Source of the DNA: Desulfosporosinus lacus DSM 15449
GTDB lineage: Bacteria; Bacillota; Desulfitobacteriia; Desulfitobacteriales; Desulfitobacteriaceae
Direction of reading: 5' to 3'
Length of the DNA stretch: 64,000 nucleotides
Assembly (NCBI RefSeq): GCF_900129935.1
Contig: NZ_FQXJ01000003.1
Coordinates: 310,001-374,000, forward strand
Shown: positions 8,103 through 16,043 of the stretch, piece by piece
Layout: each line of letters begins with the position of its first letter
Numbering within the stretch: the first letter of the stretch is position 1
Notes under the pieces: model-generated
Seen by the model: the letters and a program-made list of their open reading frames with translations, nothing else
The model's database searches: none
Told to the model about the DNA's origin: nothing
Program-made: the position numbers and the translations under genes

Positions 8103-8165
8103 TTGGGCATTTAGAAATCATGACCTCCTAAAATCCTATCTTCACTATGGAAAAGGAGGATACGC

Positions 8166-8387
8166 ATGCTCTCACCTAACAAAACTCTCGGTAAAAACAT
8201 AGCGTATTATAGAAAAGAGCGTAAGCTTTATCGAGCAAAATTTGCCGCCACTGTTGGCATGAATACTAACCATCTCTATTGCATCGAAGCAGGACGGATA
8301 TATCCCCAAATATGTATACTTGCACGGTTAGCCGCTGAGCTTGGCGTGCCAATAGATGAGCTGGTTGGAAATGAAATTGTTAGGTAA
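8166..8387 (+). CDS. XRE-family HTH transcriptional regulator
   Basis: This 73-residue protein is essentially one Cro/CI-type helix-turn-helix domain. LGKNIAYYRKERKLYRAKFAATVGMNTNHLYCIEAG covers the two DNA-binding helices, and ARLAAELGVPIDELVG is the usual C-terminal end. An AAAGGAGG precedes the ATG. It is short enough to be a single-domain regulator such as SinR-like or phage-type repressors. Its target is unknown; the polymerase gene downstream has its own promoter. Confidence 0.8.
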   Translation: MLSPNKTLGKNIAYYRKERKLYRAKFAATVGMNTNHLYCIEAGRIYPQICILARLAAELGVPIDELVGNEIVR

Positions 8388-8577
8388 AGTAAATTGGTTG
8401 GTCAGAATCAGGATTGACGTATACATGGTGATTAGGTGTGAAAAGACAATTCCTATTTGCTACATGGTTTATGAGGCCAAGCAAATGGGCCATTGCACGA
8501 AAGATCTCCAGACGCGGGGATCTTATTTAATGTAGCATTTTACACTCGCTGTGCCATTATTTGGTGAACGTTTTCCC

Positions 8578-8620
8578 TTTACAGAGAACGTTTGTTTTTA
8601 TATAATAGAAACAAACGTTC
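8578..8620 (+). promoter_or_regulatory. Sigma-A promoter with paired SOS-like boxes for the Y-family polymerase
   Basis: TTTACA (8578-8583), 17 bases, then TATAAT (8601-8606) forms a near-consensus promoter. A 12-bp inverted repeat flanks the -10: GAACGTTTGTTT (8586-8597) and AAACAAACGTTC (8609-8620). Each arm is one base away from GAACnnnnGTTC, the Gram-positive LexA box core. LexA control of dinB-type genes is well known, so SOS repression is the likely role. Confidence 0.7.
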
Positions 8621-8638
8621 TGCGTAAAGGGTGAAGTT

Positions 8639-9892
8639 ATGAGTCGACGGATTATATTTCATATTGATGTAAACTCCGCCTATCTATCATGGGAGGCTGT
8701 TCACAGGCTTCAGCATGGCGACCCCTTAGACCTAAGAACCGTACCTTCCGTAGTTGGTGGCGACCCGGTAACTCGTCATGGCATTGTATTAACTAAGTCG
8801 ATCCCTGCCAAAAAATATAACATACAAACAGGTGAGAGTATATTCAGTGCTAGTGCAAAATGCCCTGGTCTGGTTATTGTCCCACCAAATTATTCGCTAT
8901 ATATGCAATGCTCTAAAGCGTTTGGTGATATTCTCCGTGAGTATTCATCTTTGATTGAACAGTATAGTATTGATGAGTATTTTGTGGATTTCTCGAACAT
9001 GGAACGACTATATAAAGACCCGGTGGAAGCTGCTTACATAATTAAGGATCGGATTAAGAATGAGCTAGGTTTTACTGTCAATGTTGGTGTCTCAACCAAC
9101 AAGATCCTAGCTAAGATGGCATCTGAACTGAAGAAGCCTGATAAAGTACACACAATTTTCCCAGACGAGATCGCATCTAAGATGTGGGTGCTGCCTATTG
9201 AGGAACTGTTTATGGTTGGCCGTGCAACTGCGAAGAAGTTGAGGAGCAGGGCTATTTCAACGATTGGTGATCTGGCTAATTATGACCCTAAGCTAATCAA
9301 ATTATTTCTGATGAGCCACGGCATGTTGGTCTGGAATTATGCCAACGGAATCGAATGCAGTCCAGTGAGGGAAAATCGCCGACCTTTAATCAAAGGCATT
9401 GGAAACTCCACAACAATTGCTTTCGATGTGGAGGATAAGGTGACTGCACATCTGGTCTTGTTATCATTGACAGAGACTGTAGCCGCAAGGTTAAGGCAAT
9501 CGGGCTATTGTGCTAGGTTGGTATCTGTTTCATTAAGAACAAACGAGTTTTATAATTGCTCACACCAAAGGAAGATCTTATCGCCAATTGATTGTACAAA
9601 CGCGATACATGAAGTGGCTTGCGAATTATTTGACGAGCTTTGGAAGGGTGAACCTATTCGCCATCTGGGAGTTCGTGTTTCTGAGCTGTGTCAAAATGAT
9701 TTCAGGCAAATCTCACTATTTGAGAAGGATTACGAGAAGCAGAGAACGGTTGATCGAGTAGTAGATTCAATACGTCAGAGGTATGGGAATGGCTCGGTGT
9801 TTAGATCCGCATTTTTGAATAGCGGAGTTCGCTTCAGTACGGGAGGAACAGTCGATGATGAGGAATATCCGATGATGTCTAGTCTATTGTAA
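8639..9892 (+). CDS. dinB: Y-family DNA polymerase (DinB/UmuC type)
   Basis: The 417-residue protein has the Y-family catalytic core: FHIDVNSAY with the first metal aspartate, the YSIDEYFVDFS palm motif with the Asp-Glu pair, then VGVSTNKILAKMASELKKPD. A thumb helix-hairpin-helix (IGDLANYDPKLIKLFL) and a little-finger domain (to about 370) follow. Such polymerases bypass DNA lesions with low fidelity. The C-terminus (about 385-417) has no clear beta-clamp motif, though QISLF at about residue 360 fits the clamp-binding consensus. The gene is monocistronic with an SOS-type promoter upstream and a strong hairpin downstream. Confidence 0.9.
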   Translation: MSRRIIFHIDVNSAYLSWEAVHRLQHGDPLDLRTVPSVVGGDPVTRHGIVLTKSIPAKKYNIQTGESIFSASAKCPGLVIVPPNYSLYMQCSKAFGDILREYSSLIEQYSIDEYFVDFSNMERLYKDPVEAAYIIKDRIKNELGFTVNVGVSTNKILAKMASELKKPDKVHTIFPDEIASKMWVLPIEELFMVGRATAKKLRSRAISTIGDLANYDPKLIKLFLMSHGMLVWNYANGIECSPVRENRRPLIKGIGNSTTIAFDVEDKVTAHLVLLSLTETVAARLRQSGYCARLVSVSLRTNEFYNCSHQRKILSPIDCTNAIHEVACELFDELWKGEPIRHLGVRVSELCQNDFRQISLFEKDYEKQRTVDRVVDSIRQRYGNGSVFRSAFLNSGVRFSTGGTVDDEEYPMMSSLL

Positions 9893-10580
9893 CTATTAGA
9901 ACTAGTTTGAATGAATTCATCGACATCGCAATCGTCGTAAGGTAGGACTCTACCTTGATTTATTGAGACGATCATGCACATTTTGTGCACAACCGATTTC
10001 TGAATATTGTGGTGCGGCGGAATATCCATGAAGGTTGAAAATTATTAGAAAGTACAGCTCTTTTGTCCAGAAAGCTTCGTCTTGAAGAATTTGTGAAGTA
10101 ATTTTTAATGCGTGGTTGAGAAAATTGAAATTCTCACCCCACGCATTGTTGTTTTACAATTGGTGAATGGAAATGGAAATTTTTAAAACTGAACAATTTT
10201 TCTAAGTGAATTTAATATTCTCCATGATGTTAAGAGTGCCGGCATTTCGTGAAAACTTTTAAGAAGATAATTGAAGAAGGATCTCTTAATGAACTTTCAA
10301 ATGATGAATTATATAATGAAATTATTTCATCATAACTATCAATTTTCGTTTAGTTTATAAGGACAACACCATGTAGCAGGTCATCTTCTTCAATTTGGTA
10401 GTAACATTTCTCCATCTTAACCCAAATCTCTTGCTTGACGGCTAATTTGCGTGTTATATTTATTAATTTTTTTCACTTTCAGCTCAAATTTTAAATAGTA
10501 TTGTTTTATTAGTCCAGTTGAGGTAAAATACCCATAGAAAAATGAAACACTATTTATAAGAGGATGGGAGCTGGTCGCCC
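9893..10580 (+). other. Intergenic stretch with gene remnants
   Basis: No intact gene is seen. It contains the hairpin at 10107-10147, a 28-codon frame at 10249-10335 (starting VKTFKKIIEEGSLNEL) and, on the minus strand at 10350-10440, a frame reading KQEIWVKMEKCYYQIEEDD before a stop. These look like debris of older insertions next to the recombinase region. Confidence 0.4.
10107..10147 (+). terminator. Strong hairpin, probable terminator
   Basis: AATGCGTGG (10107-10115) pairs with CCACGCATT (10139-10147), extended by TGAGAA/TTCTCA inside. It is followed by a T-rich GTTGTTTTA. It would end the polymerase transcript, although it lies about 210 bases after the stop. Confidence 0.55.
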
Positions 10581-11462
10581 GTGTTAGCTAATTTTGTGGA
10601 ATTCCTAAAGTCCCAGAACAAATCCCTCAACACCCAAAAAGGTTATCAAAGAGCTGTGAAAGACTACTTCGATTGGTTCTGCGAAGCCTACGACAAAGAA
10701 CCAATCGGAATTATTAAGCAAAACGTGGAAGATTATAGGTCCTTCTTGCAAACAAGTATGCATCAGGCTGCAAGCACTATTAATTATAAACTCAGCTGTC
10801 TGAAAAAGTATAACGAGTTCTTGGTTAAGGGTGGAGCCCAGAAGGATATAGTAATAACCAACAACATGATGATCAAAATCCGACAAAGCTTAGTCTCTCC
10901 TACTGTAATATCCCAAAAAGATATTATCCAACTTAGGCAGGTTATTCTTGAACACGGCATAAAACGTGACTATGCACTCTTTAATCTACTTGCTTATACA
11001 GGGGCTAGAATTAGCGAGGCCTTGGGTGTCAGGCTAACAGACTGCGATAATATCTGTCAGACAAAAGTACTTATAATCAAACAATTCAGAGAAACAATAG
11101 AACTTGAAATCATGAACAGTAAGTTTAATAAGCAACGAAGGGTTTTCCTTAATGATACGGTAATAAGTAGTCTCAATGATTACATTGCTAACGAAAGAAA
11201 TAAATATAAATATTCCACTGGTAGTGAGTTCCTGTTCGTTTCAAACAAAAATCCTAATCTAGACCGAATTACTGTAAACCGAATGTGGCAGAAGTATTGC
11301 TCCATTGGGAAACTACCTAACATAACTCCAAGACAGGTACGACATTTTTTTATTTCCAATGCCATAATGGAACGAGGGTATACACCGGCACAAGTCAGTA
11401 TTATGATGGGACATTCCAATATCCATTCAATGTTACGATACACAAGTGTCGCAAAAGAATAA
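10581..11462 (+). CDS. Tyrosine recombinase (XerC/D-like), possibly truncated by a stop codon
   Basis: The 293-residue protein has a SAM-like N-terminal DNA-binding domain (FVEFLKSQNKSLNTQKGYQRAV) and a catalytic domain with AYTGARISEALGV (first Arg), TPRQVRHFFISNA, MMGHSNIHSMLRYTSV (Tyr). In the usual HxxRH box the first His is replaced by Arg. The start is a GTG at 10581. After the TAA at 11460-11462 the same frame stays open to 11591 and encodes a Cys-rich tail, so the stop may be a nonsense mutation. It probably belonged to a transposon or integron-like element; which one is unclear. Confidence 0.75.
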   Translation: MLANFVEFLKSQNKSLNTQKGYQRAVKDYFDWFCEAYDKEPIGIIKQNVEDYRSFLQTSMHQAASTINYKLSCLKKYNEFLVKGGAQKDIVITNNMMIKIRQSLVSPTVISQKDIIQLRQVILEHGIKRDYALFNLLAYTGARISEALGVRLTDCDNICQTKVLIIKQFRETIELEIMNSKFNKQRRVFLNDTVISSLNDYIANERNKYKYSTGSEFLFVSNKNPNLDRITVNRMWQKYCSIGKLPNITPRQVRHFFISNAIMERGYTPAQVSIMMGHSNIHSMLRYTSVAKE

Positions 11463-11489
11463 ACTGAGGATTTGCACTCCATTACTAAA

Positions 11490-11591
11490 ATGAAAGTAAT
11501 ACTACAAGGAAATTGTAAGGGTAATAATTATCCGAATAATTGTATTGATGATTGTGTTACTTGTTCTCATTTTCACCCTCATTCGGAATAA
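11490..11591 (+). pseudogene. In-frame Cys-rich tail downstream of the recombinase stop
   Basis: The frame of the upstream recombinase continues past its TAA and encodes MKVILQGNCKGNNYPNNCID and then DCVTCSHFHPHSE before a second TAA. The spacing CX7CX3CX2C resembles the zinc-binding tails of Tn554-type recombinases; the 888-residue recombinase here also has a C-terminal Cys cluster. It is probably the lost C-terminus of the upstream gene. It could alternatively be translated on its own from the ATG at 11490. Confidence 0.45.
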
Positions 11592-11732
11592 ACCGTGGAC
11601 GGCTTATTATAACAAGATGTTACTATTTCTGTAAGGGTTCTAGGCTTGTTTTGAGTTACCCTCATACACACCTAGACGTGTTCCATTATCGAATAGGAGC
11701 GCGTGTGTACCTTTTTATATAACTTGAGCCTA

Positions 11733-11922
11733 GGGACGATGATTTAACAACAGGCAAAGGATTAGTATTAGAGCTTTTCAACACCTGCTTAATCATTATG
11801 GTGTTAAGCAGGTGCGCTTAGACTTACTTTCGTAAATGAACTGTATAGAGAACATGTGAACATTTCAAGAAGCAACCGATAATGCGTTCTCTTAAGTGAG
11901 TACGCCGGGTCATCATCGTCCC
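11733..11922. repeat. Nested inverted repeats in front of the recombinase unit
   Basis: Outer arms GGGACGATGAT (11733-11743) and ATCATCGTCCC (11912-11922) enclose inner arms CACCTGCTTAA (11782-11792) and TTAAGCAGGTG (11814-11824); all are perfect. The structure lies in the 560-base non-coding stretch between the lone recombinase and the four-gene unit. It could be a recombination site, a transposon end or a structured RNA. Nothing else recognisable is seen in 11592-12022. Confidence 0.5.
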
Positions 11923-12022
11923 AATTGGTCCCCTTATGTAGTTTTAGTTATATATACTCACAAGCAAGTGTAACTTTTTGATGGGAGCTAGGTACAGCTA
12001 CTAATACATATTCTCAAGAAGA

Positions 12023-13384
12023 ATGGGCGGTGTTTATATGGGGGTTATTACTGCTAGGGAAAGTCGATTGGGAACAATTTATGAGAAATACAGTTCGAGT
12101 GGGGATTTAATTCAGCAAACTGGAGCAATGGGGTTTATTATAAAGGATAAACTGGAAAGAACTCACTTTATACTAGTAGATTGGAATGGCATTAGGATAA
12201 AGGATGCAAATAAATATCTTAATGTTACACTGATGAATAAATCATATAAAAAGCGCGAGTCTGCATTTACTGCCCTTAAACACCTCTACGCCTATGTAAA
12301 AATATTCAACGTATCTAATTACCAAAAAGGGTTATCTGAAATAGAACTTGTCAACTTAACAAATTTCTTAAAAGGTGGCAAAAAAAGAGGAACCATTTGG
12401 GATTTTGATTTAGGCCCTATTCGTCGCAATGAAACAGTTAACAAATATTTCGCTGTGTATAGGGATTTTTACGTCAAAATCTTTTATATTAAGGATTCAA
12501 CGATTCAAGCCACTTATGTTGTATCTTATGAATCTGGTGGTGGCTTTTTGGGACATGCAGACAAAAAAACTGTTGAGGGATTTGAGTCAAACTTAAAAGT
12601 GTTCCATACCGAAGAGTTACCTGAGTATATAACTTTTGAACAATATGAAATGATTATAAAAGTAATCGAGGAAAAATACACTTTGCGTGAAAAAGTTCTA
12701 ATTAATCTTATGTATCGTTTTGGCTTGAGGTTGGGGGAAGCATTGGGTCTAACATTCGAGGATGTCCGTGGTAATCTCTTATTTATAAGGAACAGGTTTA
12801 CTGACAAACCGTACCAAAGCGCAAAGAGTGTAATGAATATTAAGTCCAGGGATGATTATAACGACCCAACTTACCATGCAAAAGGAAACGGCGGCGGTTT
12901 TCAAGAGGTTGTTATCGACTCTGAAATGTCTCTATTGATCGAAGACTATATTGATGAGTCAAGAGACCCGTTTCTTCTCTCCAAATACCCAAAGAAACGG
13001 GAAAATTATGAAAAGGACGCTAAGGCCGATAGAGTAACAGATTACCAAGGACAAAATTACTATATTTTCATCAATAGAGGGCTCTACACACCGTTATCAG
13101 GTAAGGGTTGGGGAGATATCTTGAAGGAGATTTTTAAAGAGGTTGGCCTTGAACCTGATGTGGAGACTAAAAAGAAAGGACTTAGCCACTTGTTCAGACA
13201 TGGCTATGCTATGTTTAGAGCTCACGTTATGGGTCATAACGAGCAAGAACTCGCAGATGATCTTCGGCATAGCGGTACACATACAGTGATGCGTTATTAT
13301 AAACCTAACGCTAAAGATAGAGCAGTCACCCTTAGGAAACAGAATGAAGCAATGAAACGAGGAGGCATATCCTTCGGTGAATGA
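12023..13384 (+). CDS. Tyrosine recombinase 1 of the trio (TnpA/RitA-like)
   Basis: In this 453-residue protein the catalytic domain occupies the C-terminal half. LMYRFGLRLGEALGLTFEDV holds the first arginine, GLSHLFRHGYAMFRAHVMGH the HxxRH box, and LRHSGTHTVMRYYKP the nucleophilic tyrosine. The N-terminal 190 residues include a SAM-like core-binding domain (SAFTALKHLYAYVKIFN). The start is either 12023 or an in-frame ATG at 12038; neither has a strong ribosome site. The stop overlaps the start of the next gene by eight bases, suggesting translational coupling. Confidence 0.8.
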   Translation: MGGVYMGVITARESRLGTIYEKYSSSGDLIQQTGAMGFIIKDKLERTHFILVDWNGIRIKDANKYLNVTLMNKSYKKRESAFTALKHLYAYVKIFNVSNYQKGLSEIELVNLTNFLKGGKKRGTIWDFDLGPIRRNETVNKYFAVYRDFYVKIFYIKDSTIQATYVVSYESGGGFLGHADKKTVEGFESNLKVFHTEELPEYITFEQYEMIIKVIEEKYTLREKVLINLMYRFGLRLGEALGLTFEDVRGNLLFIRNRFTDKPYQSAKSVMNIKSRDDYNDPTYHAKGNGGGFQEVVIDSEMSLLIEDYIDESRDPFLLSKYPKKRENYEKDAKADRVTDYQGQNYYIFINRGLYTPLSGKGWGDILKEIFKEVGLEPDVETKKKGLSHLFRHGYAMFRAHVMGHNEQELADDLRHSGTHTVMRYYKPNAKDRAVTLRKQNEAMKRGGISFGE

Positions 13385-16043
13385 GTTTCAAGAAGAGATC
13401 CATAAGTCTTATGTTTCATTCGTCCATTCGGAGATTCAAGATAGAGAATTAAAGTCCTCGTTATTGAGGTTTGGTGAGCCCCATATAAAATCAATAAACT
13501 TCGACAACCTGTCATCCAGAAAAGTTTTGCATAGGAAGAAAAGAAAGTATATTGATGCACTGGAGTTATTTGTACAGGAATTCGAGGATAACTTTACGTG
13601 GGAAAGATACCCTGCTTTATTACAAAAATTTGCAAGAAGGTCACTTTTAGCACAAGCCCTGAAAGCATTTTACGATTTTGAAGGGTTTCGTTTTGAGAAT
13701 AGGTGGCAAGTTGAAATACGACGGTCATATATAACTTCGGTTGATTCCAAGATTCAAGATAGCGAATTAAAATCCACGTTGCTAGAGTTTGGTGAGTCTT
13801 ATATTCAAACATTTAGCCTTGAAGGGGTCGAGGCCCATGGAAAGAAGGATAGATACAAGAAAGCATTGGAGTGGTTTATTACAGGAATTGACGATAACGC
13901 CGCTAGTATCTCTGACTTAAGTTGGGAGATTTACTGTGTTTTATACCACAAGTTTGAGGACAGGTATGTGAATCCGAAAAAAATTTTACAAAATTTTTAT
14001 CTTTTCATAGGGGAGAAATATAATCAACATGAGGTCGCTACTTATAGCCATTTGTTCATTGGTGAAGATATACATCGGAAAGGCAATGCCGATTTAGGGT
14101 TTAATTCAAATTATCCTTTAGGTTCAAAACCACAACATATATATTCATTTTATGTAGATGTCGGAAGGTTTAGAGAGGGATACTTTAGTAATATAAATCT
14201 AAATACCGATAATACGCTAGTGCATAATTGGTTGGCTATATTTCTCAAGCTATACTCTCGTAAATATGACTGCGAAAGTTCATTAACATTGTATATGAGA
14301 GCATTTGTATATTACTTCAATGAAAGCATAAGCGATCAACCTCCTGAATCTACGAGTCTTACATATTTTTCGAAGGACTTATTTGTAAAGCAATTGGAGT
14401 TTTATAAACAAATTGCCAAGAGGCACCGAGATAAAAGTGAACAGTTTACCAAAATATTCCAAAGATTATTAAAAAGTTTTTATTTAATAATTGACGAGAA
14501 ATATCTTAAAGAGAATTCAATCCCATTGTTCAATACTGTTGATTTTAATTCGACAGTGATATCAGGGAGACACTTCATCCAGCATTTAGAATCTGACTAT
14601 CTGTTTGTATATCTTGCTCCGCAAGACCCCATACCTCTGAGTGACAAATGGCTTCTAGTTGATGATTTAAACGTTAAAAACGCCAGCGCAATACATGGTA
14701 AATCTCTGCATTCTTTAGATTTCTCTAAAGTCGAGGACGAGGAATTGAGAATCCAATTGAAAAGCTATATATGGGCATCTAAAGAAAGTAACGGTTATGC
14801 AGCAACCCAAGTAATCACATTAACCCATTTTATAAATACAGCGGTTAACAACTATCAGAACAACGTAGTCCCTCTTCGCGGAGAAAAGGCACTGTTTTCA
14901 ACTCAATTTATCTTGAATTACCGGGCTTACGTCGAGTTAAGACCAACTATTTACGGAGATGGTCATCTTCGGTCTGTCTCTACAATTAATGGATGCTTAT
15001 TATCAATCAAGAAATTTCTAAAACACCTCAGTAAACGATGCTATAAAATCAACCAACTAACCCTAAAACAGCTGAAGGGTTTAACTTACGATAAATATAT
15101 GGAGGGAAATTCTTTTACCAAAGAAGATTTTGAAATCATTAAGACACTACTAAGAGAAAAAGCGACTGATTTAGATGGAAAATTGAATTTTATTATTTTC
15201 CAATTATCCATACAAACCAAGCTCCGAGTTGGCGAGATCCTTTCCTTAGAAAGGAATTGCATTACTTCAAAGACTGAACAACTCATGACCGGAACAATCA
15301 GCTATATCTCTAAAGTGTCAAATGGCGAGTATATAGAGTCCTCTTTTCTTATTGAGGATATCAATCTAATTGAAGAGTCAATTCGCCTGACAGAAGACCT
15401 AACAGCGAACGCCTCCGAAGACTTGAAAAAATTCATATTTATACATCGAGCGTCTTTCCATAGGCGAGTAGAATTGATTGGAAGTAACTATGCTCGGTGG
15501 TTTAACATTCTATGCAAAGAAAACAATTTGGATTATACCGCGTACAATGCCCGTCATACATTTGTGGATCATACTTGGCAAGCAGTTGAAGATGGTAAAA
15601 TGTCCGCAATAGAAGCGAATTATACCACGGGTCACAAATCGGAGAAGATCCCTACTAAAAATTACCGGAAATTCCAAACAAAGCGTTATCTTGAGGCGTT
15701 TTATGAAGTGCATATTGGGAATGTAGATATCGAGGGCAACATTTTAAAACCCGAAGAAATTGAAGGGCTCCAACAGGTGGAAGATGGCGCGGGTGCTTGT
15801 ACTGGAAATGAGTGTATTAAGCTTATAACCCTAGACGCAGATGATGATGATCATGTGTGTTTAAGATGCAAACAGTTTGCAACAGCGATCAGCAGAATCC
15901 CTGTTTTCGAGGAGAAGGTAGAGCGTTATTCTAGGAAAAAACAGGAATCGGAAATCCGAATAGAACAGGAATATTATCAAAATTTAATTGATCTCTATTC
16001 GGCCTATCTAATGGAATTATCCGGAAATTTGGAGGCAAACTAA
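13377..16043 (+). CDS. Tyrosine recombinase 2 of the trio, long form with internal duplication
   Basis: At 888 residues this is well above the usual 600-700 for TnpB-like recombinases. The extra length is an N-terminal tandem repeat. Residues about 7-110 (HSEIQDRELKSSLLRFGEP) and about 115-215 (DSKIQDSELKSTLLEFGES) are clearly homologous, also at DNA level. The catalytic domain lies at about 590-790, with QTKLRVGEILSLE, YNARHTFVDHTWQ and TTGHKSEKIPTKNY. A Cys-rich tail (CTGNEC...CLRC, about 825-850) probably binds zinc, and a helical C-terminus follows. The start is GTG, overlapping the previous stop; the stop abuts the next ATG. Confidence 0.8.
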   Translation: MNEFQEEIHKSYVSFVHSEIQDRELKSSLLRFGEPHIKSINFDNLSSRKVLHRKKRKYIDALELFVQEFEDNFTWERYPALLQKFARRSLLAQALKAFYDFEGFRFENRWQVEIRRSYITSVDSKIQDSELKSTLLEFGESYIQTFSLEGVEAHGKKDRYKKALEWFITGIDDNAASISDLSWEIYCVLYHKFEDRYVNPKKILQNFYLFIGEKYNQHEVATYSHLFIGEDIHRKGNADLGFNSNYPLGSKPQHIYSFYVDVGRFREGYFSNINLNTDNTLVHNWLAIFLKLYSRKYDCESSLTLYMRAFVYYFNESISDQPPESTSLTYFSKDLFVKQLEFYKQIAKRHRDKSEQFTKIFQRLLKSFYLIIDEKYLKENSIPLFNTVDFNSTVISGRHFIQHLESDYLFVYLAPQDPIPLSDKWLLVDDLNVKNASAIHGKSLHSLDFSKVEDEELRIQLKSYIWASKESNGYAATQVITLTHFINTAVNNYQNNVVPLRGEKALFSTQFILNYRAYVELRPTIYGDGHLRSVSTINGCLLSIKKFLKHLSKRCYKINQLTLKQLKGLTYDKYMEGNSFTKEDFEIIKTLLREKATDLDGKLNFIIFQLSIQTKLRVGEILSLERNCITSKTEQLMTGTISYISKVSNGEYIESSFLIEDINLIEESIRLTEDLTANASEDLKKFIFIHRASFHRRVELIGSNYARWFNILCKENNLDYTAYNARHTFVDHTWQAVEDGKMSAIEANYTTGHKSEKIPTKNYRKFQTKRYLEAFYEVHIGNVDIEGNILKPEEIEGLQQVEDGAGACTGNECIKLITLDADDDDHVCLRCKQFATAISRIPVFEEKVERYSRKKQESEIRIEQEYYQNLIDLYSAYLMELSGNLEAN

